In this document: piece by piece, positions 29,225-39,733 of the stretch
How positions within the stretch are numbered: position 1 is the first letter of the stretch
How the letters are laid out: each line of letters begins with the position of its first letter
Source of the DNA: an uncultured Pelagibacteraceae bacterium
Lineage (GTDB): Bacteria; Pseudomonadota; Alphaproteobacteria; Pelagibacterales; Pelagibacteraceae
Assembly: GCA_902595115.1 (NCBI GenBank)
Contig: CACJOS010000001.1
Span: forward strand, 48,708 to 112,707
DNA length: 64,000 nucleotides
Direction of reading: 5' to 3'
Notes under the pieces: generated by a model
What the model was told of the DNA's origin: nothing
What the model saw: the letters and a program-made list of their open reading frames with translations, nothing else
Databases searched by the model: none
Translations under genes and position numbers: made by a program

Positions 29225-30151
29225 ATGTCCCAAATTTCTGAATGTTTAAATAAAGTCAAAAAACCTTGTTATAGGTTTATATCAACTCAAGAAATTTCTA
29301 GCGAAAAATTTAAAAATAAAGATAAAATGTTGAGATCTTTCCTTATACCGGTTTGTTTTTGGATGGCTAAAAAAGTGAAAAAAAACAAAACCATGATTGT
29401 TGGTTTATCAGGTGGTCAAGGAACTGGGAAAACAACAATCTCTTCAATAATTAAAATAATTCTGGAAAAATATTTTAAATTAAATGTATTTAAAATTTCA
29501 ATTGATGATTTTTATAAAACTAGGAAAGAAAGAATTATTTTGTCTAAAAAAGTTCATCCATTGTTAAAAACTAGAGGAGTTCCAGGAACTCATGATATTG
29601 ATATGATGCTTAATTTGTTTAGGAAAGTTAAAGCAAAAAAGTTAAAAAGCTTATCTCTTCCAAAATTTGATAAATCTATAGATGACAGGCTTTCAAAAAA
29701 TAAATGGTATAAAGTCAAATCAAAACCAGATATTGTAATTTTCGAAGGCTGGTGTGTTGGTGCAAAATCTCAAAGCACAAAACAACTTATAAAACCCATT
29801 AACTCTTTAGAAAGGTTCAATGATAAATCTTTGAAGTGGAGAAAATATGTTAATTTAAATCTTAAAAACAAATATAAAAAATTTCATAGTATGATGGATT
29901 GTTTATTATATTTGAAAGCAGAAAATTTTGCCTTATTAAGAAAGTGGAGACTGGTTCAAGAAAAAAAATTAAAAATAAAAAATAAAAATAAGAAAAACTC
30001 TAAGGTAATGAATAAACAAGAAGTATTAAATTTTATGATGACATACCAAAGAATTACTGAACATATGTTTAAAACCGCAACAAAATACTCGTCAATTGTG
30101 ATGTCATTAAATGGACATCATCAAATTACAAAACTAAAATATAACAAATGA
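29225..30151 (+). CDS. P-loop kinase resembling D-glycerate 3-kinase
   Basis: This 308-residue protein has a Walker A motif in 'VGLSGGQGTGKTTISSII' (about residues 58-75), a substrate-site Asp pair in 'ISIDDFYKTRKER', the block 'HPLLKTRGVPGTHDIDMM' and 'DIVIFEGWCVGAK'. This series is characteristic of the plant/cyanobacterial-type glycerate kinase group (GLYK/YggC-like), related to phosphoribulokinase and pantothenate kinase. The likely reaction is D-glycerate to 3-phosphoglycerate, which would route C2/C3 carbon to glycolysis. The C-terminal 'MTYQRITEHMFKT' is also family-typical. It overlaps the TolC-family gene by 4 bases. Confidence 0.82.
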   Translation: MSQISECLNKVKKPCYRFISTQEISSEKFKNKDKMLRSFLIPVCFWMAKKVKKNKTMIVGLSGGQGTGKTTISSIIKIILEKYFKLNVFKISIDDFYKTRKERIILSKKVHPLLKTRGVPGTHDIDMMLNLFRKVKAKKLKSLSLPKFDKSIDDRLSKNKWYKVKSKPDIVIFEGWCVGAKSQSTKQLIKPINSLERFNDKSLKWRKYVNLNLKNKYKKFHSMMDCLLYLKAENFALLRKWRLVQEKKLKIKNKNKKNSKVMNKQEVLNFMMTYQRITEHMFKTATKYSSIVMSLNGHHQITKLKYNK

Positions 30152-31446
30152 AAAAAATATTTATAATTTTGGCTTTTTATTTTTTAACCTCTAATGCTTT
30201 TGCAATTAATTTGTCTCAAGCTTTAAAAGAGGCATATCAAAACAATCCTGAATTAAATGCTGAAAGAGAGAATATTAAAGTATCAAAATCAGATCTTAAT
30301 ATTTCAAGAAGTGATTTTTTACCTTCGATAACATTATCGGGTTCTAAAAGTTCAGAGGATACCTCAAGATTAACTAATCGGGATGGCACTAATGCTACAA
30401 TTACCGATGTTAATCCAGAGTCAAAATCAGTTAAAATAGAACAAAAAATATTTCAAGGTTTTGGGGGAGTTGCTGATTTTAAAAAGAGTAAATTGGGCTT
30501 AGATCTAGCTAATGCAAAATTATTAAAATCTGAACAAGAAATACTACTTAAAGCAGTTGAAGCTTTTTCTGGAATGATTGTGGCAAATGAGAAATTTTCA
30601 ATTAATGAAAGAAATGTTGGTTTACTCGAAAGACAAGTTGAAACTGACAGAATTAGATTAGATAGAGGAGAAGTTAGCGTGGCCGATCTTGCACAATCAG
30701 AATCCTCATTAGCAGAGGCACAAGCAAAATTTATTCAAGCTAAAAATGAGGTTGTTACAGCAAGATTAAATTATGAAAATGTTATTGGTCCAATTCAGGA
30801 TACTTTTGCATTAAATAAAAATTCTGATTTAAACTTAAAAATTCCTATGACTTTAGAAAATGCAATTAATTTATCAAAAACTAATAACCCAGAACTAATT
30901 ATTGCAAAACTAGAGTATGAGCAATCAGAGCAAGACGTAAAGATTTCACAATCTGATTTGTCACCATCAGCAACATTGTCTTTTGAAACTAAAGAAACTG
31001 ATGACTTAAGTTCTACAATTGACCAACAAGATAAAGAGACTGTTCAAGCAACAGTATCATGGCCACTTTTTTCTGGAGGAAAAAATTATGCTGGCTTAAG
31101 TAAATCTAAAAACTTAAGAAATAGAAAAAAATTATTATTAGATAATGCGTTAAGAATTAACGATACTAATGTAACCACTGCTTGGTCAAACATGAAATCA
31201 AATGCAAGCATGTTAGAGTCTGTTAAGTTACAAGTAAGAGCAGCCCAAATAGCAAATGAAGGAATTACCGCAGAATATGAAAGTGGCAAAGGTAGATCCA
31301 CATTGGATGTGATTCAATCAAATTCTATTTTACTCAATTCTCAAATAAGTCTTGCAAATTCAGAGAGAGAATTTTTATTATCAAAATTTAAACTTCTTCA
31401 ATCAGTTGGTATTTTAAGCGCCGATCACTTGGGTTTCAATAATTAG
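30148..31446 (+). CDS. tolC: TolC-family outer membrane efflux protein
   Basis: This is an outer-membrane channel subunit of 432 residues with a signal peptide ('MKKIFIILAFYFLTSNAFA'). The two structural repeats of the family are visible: 'LSQALKEAYQNNPELNAERENI' at the N terminus and 'LENAINLSKTNNPELIIAKLEYEQSEQDV' mid-protein, each leading into long alpha-helical coiled-coil hairpins. 'GEVSVADLAQSESSLAEAQ' and 'GKGRSTLDVIQSNSILLNSQ' are the matching returning helices. No inner-membrane pump or adaptor gene is adjacent, so it probably serves several export systems. The start overlaps the kinase stop (ATGA). Confidence 0.9.
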   Translation: MKKIFIILAFYFLTSNAFAINLSQALKEAYQNNPELNAERENIKVSKSDLNISRSDFLPSITLSGSKSSEDTSRLTNRDGTNATITDVNPESKSVKIEQKIFQGFGGVADFKKSKLGLDLANAKLLKSEQEILLKAVEAFSGMIVANEKFSINERNVGLLERQVETDRIRLDRGEVSVADLAQSESSLAEAQAKFIQAKNEVVTARLNYENVIGPIQDTFALNKNSDLNLKIPMTLENAINLSKTNNPELIIAKLEYEQSEQDVKISQSDLSPSATLSFETKETDDLSSTIDQQDKETVQATVSWPLFSGGKNYAGLSKSKNLRNRKKLLLDNALRINDTNVTTAWSNMKSNASMLESVKLQVRAAQIANEGITAEYESGKGRSTLDVIQSNSILLNSQISLANSEREFLLSKFKLLQSVGILSADHLGFNN

Positions 31447-31494
31447 GCCATTTTTGGCTTATTTTAGCTAAATAAATTAAGTTCTTGCCAATGA

Positions 31495-31521
31495 GAACAA
31501 AATGTGTACATTTAATATAAT
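31495..31521 (+). promoter_or_regulatory. predicted recA promoter with SOS-like operator
   Basis: GAAC-AAAATGT-GTAC at 31495-31509 differs at one operator base from GAAC-N7-GAAC and shares a 14-base identical block (31490-31503) with the umuD operator. A perfect -10 TATAAT is at 31516-31521, putting the operator in the -35/-10 spacer where a repressor would block RNA polymerase. No good -35 box is visible. Confidence 0.72.
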
Positions 31522-31560
31522 GATTCGAGTGACAAAAAACGCAAAAAAAAGAGGCATTAA

Positions 31561-32682
31561 ATGACAAAAAATAACTTAAAAGTGGTTAAAACCGCAAAAG
31601 ATAAAGATTTGGAAAACAAAGAGAAAAACAAGGCGCTAGACGCAGCTATAGATCAAATTACTGATACTTTTGGTAAAGGCTCTGTAATGAAGCTTGGTCA
31701 ACAGAAAGCTATGGATGTTGAGTCAGTTTCAACAGGATCTTTAAGCTTAGACTTGGCTCTTGGAATTGGTGGTCTTCCAAAAGGAAGAATTATCGAAATT
31801 TATGGACCAGAATCTTCTGGAAAAACAACACTTGCGCTTCAAGTAGTGGCAGAAGCACAAAAGGCAGGTGGTATTTGTGGATTTGTTGATGCAGAGCATG
31901 CATTAGATCCAGTTTATGCAAAAAAATTAGGTGTTAATACTGAAGAACTATTAATTTCGCAGCCAGATACTGGTGAACAAGCCTTAGAAATTACTGACAC
32001 TTTAATAAAATCAGGTTCAATGTCGGTTCTAGTTGTTGACTCAGTTGCTGCATTAACTCCTAGAGCAGAAATAGAAGGAGATATGGGAGATCATCATGTT
32101 GGTCTACAAGCTAGACTGATGTCTCAAGCACTAAGAAAATTAACAGGTTCGATTTCTAGAACAAACACAATGGTTATTTTCATTAATCAAATTAGAATGA
32201 AAATTGGTGTTATGTTTGGAAGTCCAGAAACTACATCAGGTGGTAACTCATTAAAATTTTATTCATCAGTTAGAATGGATATTAGAAGAATTGGTGCAAT
32301 TAAAGATAAAGAGCAAATTATTGGAAATGCAACAAGAGTGAAGGTAGTAAAAAATAAAGTTGCACCACCATTTAAAGTTGTTGAATTCGACTTAATGTAT
32401 GGAAAAGGAATTAGCAAAACGGGGGAATTAATAGACCTTGGAGCAAAAGCAGACATAGTTGAAAAATCTGGTGCCTGGTATGCTTATAAAGGTGAGAAAA
32501 TTGGTCAAGGGAAAGAAAATGCAAAACTTTACCTTGAACAAAATCCAAAAGCTGCTGCTGAAATTGAAATGGCTATTAGAGAGAAAGCTGGCTTAATTTC
32601 AAAAAAGATTGAGGGCAACCCTATCGATCAAGAAAAAGTAAAAGCAGAAGAAAAAGAAGAGACACCATCTAAAAAGAATTAA
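31561..32682 (+). CDS. recA: recombinase RecA
   Basis: It is the DNA strand-exchange ATPase and coprotease for LexA-family repressors, including the UmuD encoded 3 kb upstream. The 373-residue protein has Walker A in '[13 protein letters not shown]', Walker B in '[13 protein letters not shown]', the loop '[19 protein letters not shown]' and '[22 protein letters not shown]'. The C-terminal tail is rich in Lys and Glu. A weak Shine-Dalgarno sequence (AAGAGG) precedes the ATG. It has its own SOS-like promoter and its own terminator. Confidence 0.98.
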   Translation: MTKNNLKVVKTAKDKDLENKEKNKALDAAIDQITDTFGKGSVMKLGQQKAMDVESVSTGSLSLDLALGIGGLPKGRIIEIYGPESSGKTTLALQVVAEAQKAGGICGFVDAEHALDPVYAKKLGVNTEELLISQPDTGEQALEITDTLIKSGSMSVLVVDSVAALTPRAEIEGDMGDHHVGLQARLMSQALRKLTGSISRTNTMVIFINQIRMKIGVMFGSPETTSGGNSLKFYSSVRMDIRRIGAIKDKEQIIGNATRVKVVKNKVAPPFKVVEFDLMYGKGISKTGELIDLGAKADIVEKSGAWYAYKGEKIGQGKENAKLYLEQNPKAAAEIEMAIREKAGLISKKIEGNPIDQEKVKAEEKEETPSKKN

Positions 32683-32695
32683 CTTTTAGTTATCT

Positions 32696-32725
32696 AAAAA
32701 GGCGCTTATTTTAAGCGCCTTTTTT
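32696..32725 (+). terminator. intrinsic terminator after recA
   Basis: GGCGCTTA (32701-32708) pairs with TAAGCGCC (32712-32719) around a TTT loop. The stem is extended by flanking A5/T6 runs and ends in six T residues (32720-32725). It begins 13 bases after the recA stop. Confidence 0.92.
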
Positions 32726-32772
32726 CCCTATAGTTATCTAGACATCAATTAAAAAAGCTGTATTTTAAAAAT

Positions 32773-35439
32773 ATGGCCGATAAATCACTAAACGAGATAA
32801 GAAAAACTTTCTTAAAATATTTTGAGAAAAACGGTCATACAATCGTTGACTCAAGTAATTTAGTGCCAAATAACGATCCAACCTTGATGTTTGCAAACTC
32901 AGGAATGGTTCAGTTCAAAAATGTTTTTACAGGCCTTGAAAAAAGAGATTATAAAAGAGCTACAACTTCTCAAAAATGTGTTCGTGCTGGTGGAAAACAC
33001 AATGATTTAGAAAATGTTGGATACACTCCAAGACATCACACATTTTTTGAAATGCTGGGCAACTTTTCATTTGGAGATTACTTTAAAGAAAGAGCAATTG
33101 AGCTTGCTTGGAACTTAATTACAAAAGATTTTGGATTAGACAAAAATAAACTTTATTTCACTGTTTTTAATAAAGATGACGAGGCTTTCAATTTGTGGAA
33201 GAAAATAACAGGTTTTGGTGAGGATAGAATAATTAGAATACCAACATCAGATAACTTTTGGTCAATGGGCGAAACAGGACCTTGTGGACCATGTTCTGAG
33301 ATATTTTATGATCACGGAGATCATTTACAAGGAGGTCTTCCAGGAACAAAAGATCAAGATGGTGATAGATATATTGAAATCTGGAATTTAGTATTCATGC
33401 AATATGAGCAAGTAACTAAAGATAAAAGAATTGATTTACCCAAACCATCCGTTGATACTGGAATGGGACTGGAGAGAATTGCTGCATTACTGCAAGGTAC
33501 ACATGATAACTATAAAACAGATCACTTTTTAAAATTAATAAATTCAATTTCTGATACTGTTAAAGTAAAACCTACAGACAAAAACCTATCTAGTTTTAGA
33601 GTAATTGCAGACCATTTAAGAGCAAGTTCATTTTTATTAGCAGAAGGGGTTTTGCCTTCGAATGAGGGTCGAGGGTACGTTCTTAGAAGAATTATGAGAC
33701 GGGGAATGAGGCATTCACATCTGCTAGGAGCTAAAGAACCAATTTTTTATAATATATTTAAAACATTAGAAAACGAAATGTCTGGTAATTATCCTGAATT
33801 GGAAAGAGCACAATCGTTAATTAAAGAAACCTTAAAAATGGAAGAGGAAAAATTCTTAGTACTTTTAGAAAGAGGTATGAAGATATTAGATGATGAGATT
33901 GAAAAGATAGATAAAGTTTTACCTGGTGAAGTAGCTTTCAAACTTTATGATACTTATGGTTTCCCTTTAGACTTAACAGAGGACATTCTTAAAAATAAAT
34001 CACTAAGCTTAGACCACGAAAAATTTAACAAGCTAATGAAAGACAGTAAGGAACTTGCAAAGAAAAATTGGAAAGGATCAGGTGATAGTTCAGTAGATGA
34101 AATATGGTTTGGAATTAAAGACAAAATAGGCTCAACTGAATTTTTAGGTTATGAATCTAACCAGGCAGAAGGAGTAATTTTAAGTTTAATTAAAAATAAC
34201 AAACAATCCGATAGTTTAAAAGAAGGTGATGAGGGTATGATAATTTTAAACCAAACTCCATTTTACGGTGAGTCTGGAGGACAAGTTGGTGATAATGGAA
34301 CAATATCTAATGGAAATAATATTTTTAAAGTTTCAGATGTTCAAAAAAAATTAGGTAATTTATTTGTACATTTCGGAAAAGTTGAAAAAGGAAACTTCAA
34401 TTTAAAGGATAACGTAGAACTTAAAATTGATATTGAAAGACGAGAAAATGTGAAAGCATATCATTCAGCAACACATTTATTACACGAGTCTTTAAGGAGA
34501 ACACTAGGAACTCACGTGATGCAAAAAGGATCATTAGTTGCACCAGATAGATTACGTTTTGACTTTAGTCATATGAAGCCAATTTCTTCAGATGAAATGA
34601 CAAAAATAGATGAACATGTAAATCAAATGGTGAATAAAAAATCTGAGGTTATTACAAGAATTATGACACCAAAAGAGGGTATTGCTCATGGTGCATTAGC
34701 ATTATTTGGAGAAAAATACGGAGATGAAGTTAGAGTGGTTTTTATGGGTGAAGAAGGAAATAAATATTTTTCAACCGAATTATGTGGTGGAACGCATGTA
34801 AAAAATACCAGTGATATTGGTAATTTTAAAGTAGTTAGTCAATCAGCTATAGCAGCGGGTGTCAGAAGAGTTGAAGCTCTTAGAGATAAACAACTAGATG
34901 AATTTTTAAAAAACAAAGAAAAACAATCTAATCTTACTGAACAAAAAGACGAAGAAACTATTAAAGTTTTATCAGAAGAAATTAAAAAACTTGGAGGAAA
35001 ACCAAATTTAAATAAAGAAAATAAAAAAGATTTAATTAAAGAATTAAATAAAGAATTAGAAAAATTATCCATCAATGAAATAATAAATAATAAATCAAAA
35101 AATATTATTAATGATGAAAAAATTAATGGTGTAAATGTTAGGATGCAAAAAATTGATGGACTTCCTCCAAAAGAATTAAGAAGATTAATTGATAATGGAA
35201 AGAAAGAAATAGGGGAAGGAATAGTGATTATTTTTGCAAGCAAAGACGATAAAGTTGGTTTAGCGGTCGGTATAACAGATAAGCTTAAAAGTAAATATGA
35301 TGCTGTTAAATTTGTAAAAAATGGATCAGAAATTATTGGTGGAAAAGGAGGTGGGGGAAGACCTGATTTTGCACAAGCTGGAGGAGTAAACAAAGATAAA
35401 ATTGAGGATGCTTTTAAAAGCTTAAAAGCTTTAATTTAA
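32773..35439 (+). CDS. alaS: alanine--tRNA ligase
   Basis: It charges tRNA-Ala and clears mischarged Ser/Gly-tRNA. The 888-residue protein has the class II core ('[17 protein letters not shown]', '[20 protein letters not shown]', '[19 protein letters not shown]', '[12 protein letters not shown]', '[15 protein letters not shown]'). The editing domain carries zinc ligands in '[13 protein letters not shown]' and '[17 protein letters not shown]'. The C-Ala domain ends with '[16 protein letters not shown]'. It follows the recA terminator and is convergent with icd; the two genes overlap by 9 bases at the 3' ends. Confidence 0.97.
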   Translation: MADKSLNEIRKTFLKYFEKNGHTIVDSSNLVPNNDPTLMFANSGMVQFKNVFTGLEKRDYKRATTSQKCVRAGGKHNDLENVGYTPRHHTFFEMLGNFSFGDYFKERAIELAWNLITKDFGLDKNKLYFTVFNKDDEAFNLWKKITGFGEDRIIRIPTSDNFWSMGETGPCGPCSEIFYDHGDHLQGGLPGTKDQDGDRYIEIWNLVFMQYEQVTKDKRIDLPKPSVDTGMGLERIAALLQGTHDNYKTDHFLKLINSISDTVKVKPTDKNLSSFRVIADHLRASSFLLAEGVLPSNEGRGYVLRRIMRRGMRHSHLLGAKEPIFYNIFKTLENEMSGNYPELERAQSLIKETLKMEEEKFLVLLERGMKILDDEIEKIDKVLPGEVAFKLYDTYGFPLDLTEDILKNKSLSLDHEKFNKLMKDSKELAKKNWKGSGDSSVDEIWFGIKDKIGSTEFLGYESNQAEGVILSLIKNNKQSDSLKEGDEGMIILNQTPFYGESGGQVGDNGTISNGNNIFKVSDVQKKLGNLFVHFGKVEKGNFNLKDNVELKIDIERRENVKAYHSATHLLHESLRRTLGTHVMQKGSLVAPDRLRFDFSHMKPISSDEMTKIDEHVNQMVNKKSEVITRIMTPKEGIAHGALALFGEKYGDEVRVVFMGEEGNKYFSTELCGGTHVKNTSDIGNFKVVSQSAIAAGVRRVEALRDKQLDEFLKNKEKQSNLTEQKDEETIKVLSEEIKKLGGKPNLNKENKKDLIKELNKELEKLSINEIINNKSKNIINDEKINGVNVRMQKIDGLPPKELRRLIDNGKKEIGEGIVIIFASKDDKVGLAVGITDKLKSKYDAVKFVKNGSEIIGGKGGGGRPDFAQAGGVNKDKIEDAFKSLKALI

Positions 35440-36645
35440 TCTTTTTTTCAAGTTCGCATCAATTACATCTAAGAATTGATTTGTGGTTAAATGTTTAGTT
35501 GATGGACCCACTAAAATTGCTAAGTCTTTGGTCATAGATCCAGACTCTACAGTTTGTATGCAAGTTTTTTCTAAGTTTTTTACAAACTTTTTTAAATCCT
35601 CATTATTATCTAATTTTGCTCTGTGGTATAAACCTCTTGCCCATGCAAATATTGATGCAATAGGGTTTGTTGAAGTTTCTTTACCTTGTTGGTGTAATCT
35701 GTAATGCCTTGTTACAGTTCCATGCGCAGCTTCTGCTTCAATTGTTTTTCCGTCTGGACTCATTAGAACACTAGACATTAAACCTAATGATCCAAAACCT
35801 TGTGCAACTGTATCTGACTGAACATCACCATCATAATTTTTGCAAGCCCATATATAATTACCATTCCACTTCATTGCACATGCAACCATGTCATCAATTA
35901 ATCTATGTTCGTAAGTAATTCCTCTTTCTTTGAATTTCTCCTTAAATTCGTTTTCATATACTTCTTGAAACAAATCTTTAAATCTCCCATCATATTTTTT
36001 TAAGATTGTATTTTTAGTAGACAGGAATACTGGCCATTTTCTATTAAGACCATAGTTCATACATGATCTAGCAAAATCTATTATTGATTGATCCAAGTTA
36101 TACATTGAAAGAGCTACACCTGGACCAGGAAAGTTAAAAACTTCAAATTCTTTTTTGTCTTTTCCATCTTCAGAAGTCCATTTTATCTCTAATTTCCCTT
36201 TTCCTGGCACCTGAAAATCAGTTGCTCTATATTGATCTCCAAATGCATGTCTCCCAATACAGATTGGATTTTCCCAACTTGGAACAAGCTTTGGAATATT
36301 TTTGCATAATATAGGTTCTCTAAAAACAGTTCCTCCCAAAATATTTCTTATTGTTCCATTTGGAGATCTCCACATCTTCTTCAAATTAAATTCTTTAACC
36401 CTTGCTTCATCTGGTGTAATTGTTGCACATTTAATCCCTACACCATATTTTTTAATTGCATGTGCACAGTCGACAGTAATTTTATCAGAAGTATTATCTC
36501 TACTTTTAATCCCTAAGTCGTAATATTTTATATCTAACTCTAAATATGGAAGGATAAGCTTATTTTTTATGAAATCCCAAATTACCCTAGTCATTTCATC
36601 GCCATCTAGCTCAACAATTGGGTTTTTAACCTTAATTTTGCTCAT
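35431..36645 (-). CDS. icd: NADP-dependent isocitrate dehydrogenase
   Basis: It oxidatively decarboxylates isocitrate to 2-oxoglutarate in the TCA cycle. The 404-residue protein is the eukaryote-like dimeric NADP type. Features are '[18 protein letters not shown]', '[40 protein letters not shown]' (substrate-binding Ser/Arg), '[24 protein letters not shown]' (metal-binding acids) and '[23 protein letters not shown]' (NADP-binding). SAR11 is known for a TCA/glyoxylate node controlled in part by glycine. The gene is divergent from psd with 76 bases between starts. Confidence 0.96.
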   Translation of the reverse strand: MSKIKVKNPIVELDGDEMTRVIWDFIKNKLILPYLELDIKYYDLGIKSRDNTSDKITVDCAHAIKKYGVGIKCATITPDEARVKEFNLKKMWRSPNGTIRNILGGTVFREPILCKNIPKLVPSWENPICIGRHAFGDQYRATDFQVPGKGKLEIKWTSEDGKDKKEFEVFNFPGPGVALSMYNLDQSIIDFARSCMNYGLNRKWPVFLSTKNTILKKYDGRFKDLFQEVYENEFKEKFKERGITYEHRLIDDMVACAMKWNGNYIWACKNYDGDVQSDTVAQGFGSLGLMSSVLMSPDGKTIEAEAAHGTVTRHYRLHQQGKETSTNPIASIFAWARGLYHRAKLDNNEDLKKFVKNLEKTCIQTVESGSMTKDLAILVGPSTKHLTTNQFLDVIDANLKKRLN

Positions 36646-36721
36646 ATTAGAGTATATATCTTAATAATTGAATTTTGGAGTTTAATATACATATTAGGAC
36701 CATATTACCAAATATATAATT

Positions 36722-37369
36722 ATGATAGACAAAGTATTTCCACCAATTCATAACGAAGGCTATAAATTTTTAGTAATTTTTACAGTTGCTACAATAATTT
36801 TATACTTAATTAGCAGCTTCCTAGGATTAATTGGATTAGTTCTCACAATTTGGTGTTACTATTTTTTTAGAGATCCAGAAAGATATTCAATAAATGATGA
36901 TGATTATTTAGTAAGTCCTGCTGACGGTTTAGTTTTACAAGTTCAAGAATGTGATGGCCCGAAAGAACTTAATTTAGAAAATAAAAAATTCACCAAAGTG
37001 AGTATTTTTATGAATGTTTTCGATTGCCATGTAAATAGATCACCTTGCGCAGGAAAAGTTTCAGAAATCTTGTATAAGCCTGGGAAGTTTTTAAATGCTT
37101 CTCTTGATAAGGCTAGCGAAGATAACGAGAGAAATTACTACAAAATCACCAATTCAAAAGGTGAAGATATAATTGTTGTTCAAATCGCTGGCTTAATAGC
37201 TAGAAGAATTGTAACAGAAACAACAGAAAACTCTGAACTTGCTCAAGGAGAAAGAATAGGAATGATTAGATTTGGAAGTAGGGCAGACTTATATTTTGAA
37301 AACTATAAACCTTTAGCAAAAGTCAATCAGAAAACTATAGCTGGAGAGTCGCTTATAGCTAAGAGATAA
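36722..37369 (+). CDS. psd: phosphatidylserine decarboxylase proenzyme
   Basis: It makes phosphatidylethanolamine from phosphatidylserine at the inner membrane. The 215-residue protein is the short (archaeal-like, PSD-A) form found in alphaproteobacteria. Self-cleavage to give the pyruvoyl prosthetic group is expected at Gly-Ser in 'GMIRFGSRADLYF'. 'SIFMNVFDCHVNRSPCAGKV' carries the conserved His/Asn, and two hydrophobic segments lie near residues 15-45. pssA starts at the next base after its stop, so substrate supply and decarboxylation are in one operon. Confidence 0.95.
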   Translation: MIDKVFPPIHNEGYKFLVIFTVATIILYLISSFLGLIGLVLTIWCYYFFRDPERYSINDDDYLVSPADGLVLQVQECDGPKELNLENKKFTKVSIFMNVFDCHVNRSPCAGKVSEILYKPGKFLNASLDKASEDNERNYYKITNSKGEDIIVVQIAGLIARRIVTETTENSELAQGERIGMIRFGSRADLYFENYKPLAKVNQKTIAGESLIAKR

Positions 37370-38170
37370 ATGAACGAACCAAGAAAAAAATTCAAAATTG
37401 TAACAGATAAAAGTGCAAGGGTAATATTACCCAATACATTAACCTTGATTGGAGTATGTATTGGATTGACTTCAATAAATTTTGCACTCAATCAAAACTT
37501 TAAACTTGCAATTGTAGCTATTGTATGTGCAGCGATTATAGATGGGCTAGATGGAAGAATTGCAAGATTAATAAAGGGAACATCTAAAGTTGGTAAGGAG
37601 CTAGACTCCTTAACAGATATTATAAGCTTTGGTGTGGCACCAGCATTTATAATGTATTTTTGGACCTTAAATTCTTTAGGAAAAATTGGATGGTTGATTT
37701 CATTAATTTATGTTGTCTGCGTTGCCCTTAGATTAGCCAGGTTTAATATTAATACAGGTGGAGAAGCTTCATGGAAAGATAATTTTTTCGAAGGTGTACC
37801 ATCTCCTGCAGGTGGAATACTAGTATTAAGTCCACTCGTTTATGAGCAAAGTGGCTTAAGCATTTTCAATTTTGACTTAAAAATAATTACCCCAATTCTT
37901 TTCATAATTGTATCTATTTTACTTATAAGCAAAATACCCACCTATTCATTTAAAAAAATCGTTGTACCTAGAAGTATTACAATCTTTTTACTTTTAGGAA
38001 TAGTTTTGCTTTTCGGACTTTTATTAATATTTCCTTTTAATGTAATTGCATTAGGATCTGCTATTTATCTTTTAGGAATTCCATTAAGTATTTTTCATTA
38101 CTTTAAATTGAAAAAAGGTTCATTAGTTAAAAACTTATCAACTGAAGATGAGCCTGAAGACATGTTATAA
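37370..38170 (+). CDS. pssA: CDP-diacylglycerol--serine O-phosphatidyltransferase
   Basis: It forms phosphatidylserine from CDP-diacylglycerol and serine in the inner membrane. The CDP-alcohol phosphatidyltransferase signature D-G-x2-D-G-R-x-A-R-x8-G-x3-D-x3-D appears as 'DGLDGRIARLIKGTSKVGKELDSLTD'. Around it are six to eight hydrophobic segments in 266 residues. The block 'VALRLARFNINTG' and 'FEGVPSPAGG' identify the PssA type rather than PgsA. Pairing with psd upstream completes the phosphatidylethanolamine route. The following glycosyltransferase-like gene starts at the next base. Confidence 0.95.
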   Translation: MNEPRKKFKIVTDKSARVILPNTLTLIGVCIGLTSINFALNQNFKLAIVAIVCAAIIDGLDGRIARLIKGTSKVGKELDSLTDIISFGVAPAFIMYFWTLNSLGKIGWLISLIYVVCVALRLARFNINTGGEASWKDNFFEGVPSPAGGILVLSPLVYEQSGLSIFNFDLKIITPILFIIVSILLISKIPTYSFKKIVVPRSITIFLLLGIVLLFGLLLIFPFNVIALGSAIYLLGIPLSIFHYFKLKKGSLVKNLSTEDEPEDML

Positions 38171-39082
38171 ATGAAAAAAAATGTAATAGTTTCACTTGCT
38201 GACTCTAATTATTTTAATTTATTAAATGAATTAATAGATTCAATCAAACATTTTGATAAAAATAATACTACAGCAATATGTATTTTAGATGCTGGATTAG
38301 AAAAAGAGCAAGTAAATAAACTTACAAGCAAAGTAGATGAAATTAAAAGTGCTGAATGGGATATTCAAGTCTCTTCAATAAAAGTAAAAGGTAAAGAATG
38401 GTTAAAGAGTCAAGTTTCTAGAGCCTTTTTACCTAAATACTTCCCTAATTATAATAAATACCTTTGGATTGATTGTGATGCTTGGGTGAATGATTGGAGC
38501 TCAATAGAGTTGTACTTTAAAGCTTGCGAAAATGGCAAGCTAGGAATTACTCAAACACTTGGCCCAGGTTATCGTATAATGTCTAAAGTAAACTGGCTGT
38601 TTGGTAAAATAGCAATAATTAAATCACAAAATTTTAAACATGCTATCAGTTCTAAAATAGGAATTGAAAAAGCAAGAAAACTTGCTTTTGCGCCACACGT
38701 TAATATAGGGGTTTTTTCATTGGAGAAAAATTCAAACTGTTGGGATGTTTGGCAAAAAAATTTGGAGACAACATTAAAATCTGGAAAAATATTTGGCTCA
38801 GAAGGTTTAGCAATTAATATGAGTATTTACATAGATAATGTTGAAACAGAATTTCTTCCATTAAATTGTAATTGGATTGCTAGTAATCTTTTACCAAAGT
38901 TTGATGAAAAAAATCATACATTTGTTGAACCTTATTTACCAAATAATAAAATAGGAATTATGCACCTTGCTGCAGGTATTTGGGATGATAAAAGAGATAT
39001 GAGAATAGATAGCTCTGTTAAAATTCAAATTAAAACTTTAGAAAATAAAAATGTCTCAAAAAGTTTGAGGTTTGGTCATTAA
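38171..39082 (+). CDS. GT8-like glycosyltransferase family protein
   Basis: This 303-residue protein has a GT-A fold look: 'NVIVSLADSNYFNLLNELIDSIK' at the N terminus, a D-x-D-type site in 'KYLWIDCDAWVNDWSS' (about residues 95-105), 'HVNIGVFSLEKNS' and a late 'IMHLAAGIWDDKRD' resembling the second metal-site His of GT8 enzymes. There are no membrane segments or signal peptide. Position after psd-pssA suggests, but does not show, a lipid or envelope acceptor. The next gene, rlmE, starts immediately after its stop at a TTG. Confidence 0.68.
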   Translation: MKKNVIVSLADSNYFNLLNELIDSIKHFDKNNTTAICILDAGLEKEQVNKLTSKVDEIKSAEWDIQVSSIKVKGKEWLKSQVSRAFLPKYFPNYNKYLWIDCDAWVNDWSSIELYFKACENGKLGITQTLGPGYRIMSKVNWLFGKIAIIKSQNFKHAISSKIGIEKARKLAFAPHVNIGVFSLEKNSNCWDVWQKNLETTLKSGKIFGSEGLAINMSIYIDNVETEFLPLNCNWIASNLLPKFDEKNHTFVEPYLPNNKIGIMHLAAGIWDDKRDMRIDSSVKIQIKTLENKNVSKSLRFGH

Positions 39083-39694
39083 TTGAAAAAAAACAAAATT
39101 TCAAAAAATTGGATAAATAAGCAAAGAAGGGATATTTATGTTCGCAAATCTAAAATTGAGGGTTACCGGTCAAGGGCAATTTACAAATTAAAAGAAATTG
39201 ATGAAAAATTTAAAATATTAAAAAATGTTGTGACAGCAATAGATCTAGGTGCTGCTCCTGGAAGTTGGTCACAATATTTATCACAAAAAATAAATCACGG
39301 AAAAATATTAGCAATCGATATCTTAGAATTTCAAAAAATAAATAAAGTTCATCAGTTAATTGGTGATTTTACGAACGAAAATTCTAAGGAAAAAATTAGA
39401 GATTATTTTAATAAAAAAGTAGACCTAGTAGTTTCAGATATGGCAGTTAATACTACTGGCAATAAAAACCTCGACTCTATTGTTACAGGTGAGCTTTGTA
39501 TGGATGCTATGATCTTTGCAAAAAATCAACTAAATTATAACGGGAAATTTATTTCAAAACTATTTATGGGTACAAGTTTTAATGAAATAGTGTCAGAGGC
39601 TAAAAAAATATTTAAGGAAGTTAGTATTTTTAAGCCACCATCAAGCAGAAAGGATTCCAAAGAGAGTTTTATAATTTGTAAAATATTACGTTAA
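39083..39694 (+). CDS. rlmE: 23S rRNA (uridine-2'-O) methyltransferase RlmE/FtsJ
   Basis: It methylates U2552 of 23S rRNA in the A loop. The 203-residue protein has the family blocks 'YRSRAIYKLKEIDEKF' (catalytic Lys), 'AIDLGAAPGSWSQYLSQ' (SAM-binding), 'DLVVSDMAVNTTGNK' (catalytic Asp) and 'GKFISKLFMG' (catalytic Lys). The last catalytic acid is in 'SRKDSKESFIICK'. Translation seems to start at a TTG directly abutting the previous stop; there is no ATG before the conserved N terminus. It is probably translated by coupling with its upstream neighbour. Confidence 0.94.
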   Translation: MKKNKISKNWINKQRRDIYVRKSKIEGYRSRAIYKLKEIDEKFKILKNVVTAIDLGAAPGSWSQYLSQKINHGKILAIDILEFQKINKVHQLIGDFTNENSKEKIRDYFNKKVDLVVSDMAVNTTGNKNLDSIVTGELCMDAMIFAKNQLNYNGKFISKLFMGTSFNEIVSEAKKIFKEVSIFKPPSSRKDSKESFIICKILR

Positions 39695-39733
39695 GTCCTC
39701 TTTTTTTTTTTTAAGAATCGTATATATAAGATT

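Noticed and set aside
31481..31498. Inverted repeat GTTC-N10-GAAC in front of recA as a separate operator
   Set aside because: The spacing fits neither the alphaproteobacterial direct-repeat LexA site nor the Gram-positive box; the direct-type GAAC-N7-GTAC match that overlaps it is shared with umuD and is a better explanation.
34839..35393. 184-codon open frame on the minus strand opposite the 3' part of alaS
   Set aside because: It lies entirely antisense to a confidently assigned alaS; composition (long Ser/Phe/Leu runs) is what the complement of an AT-rich Lys/Glu-coding region gives, and no motif is visible.
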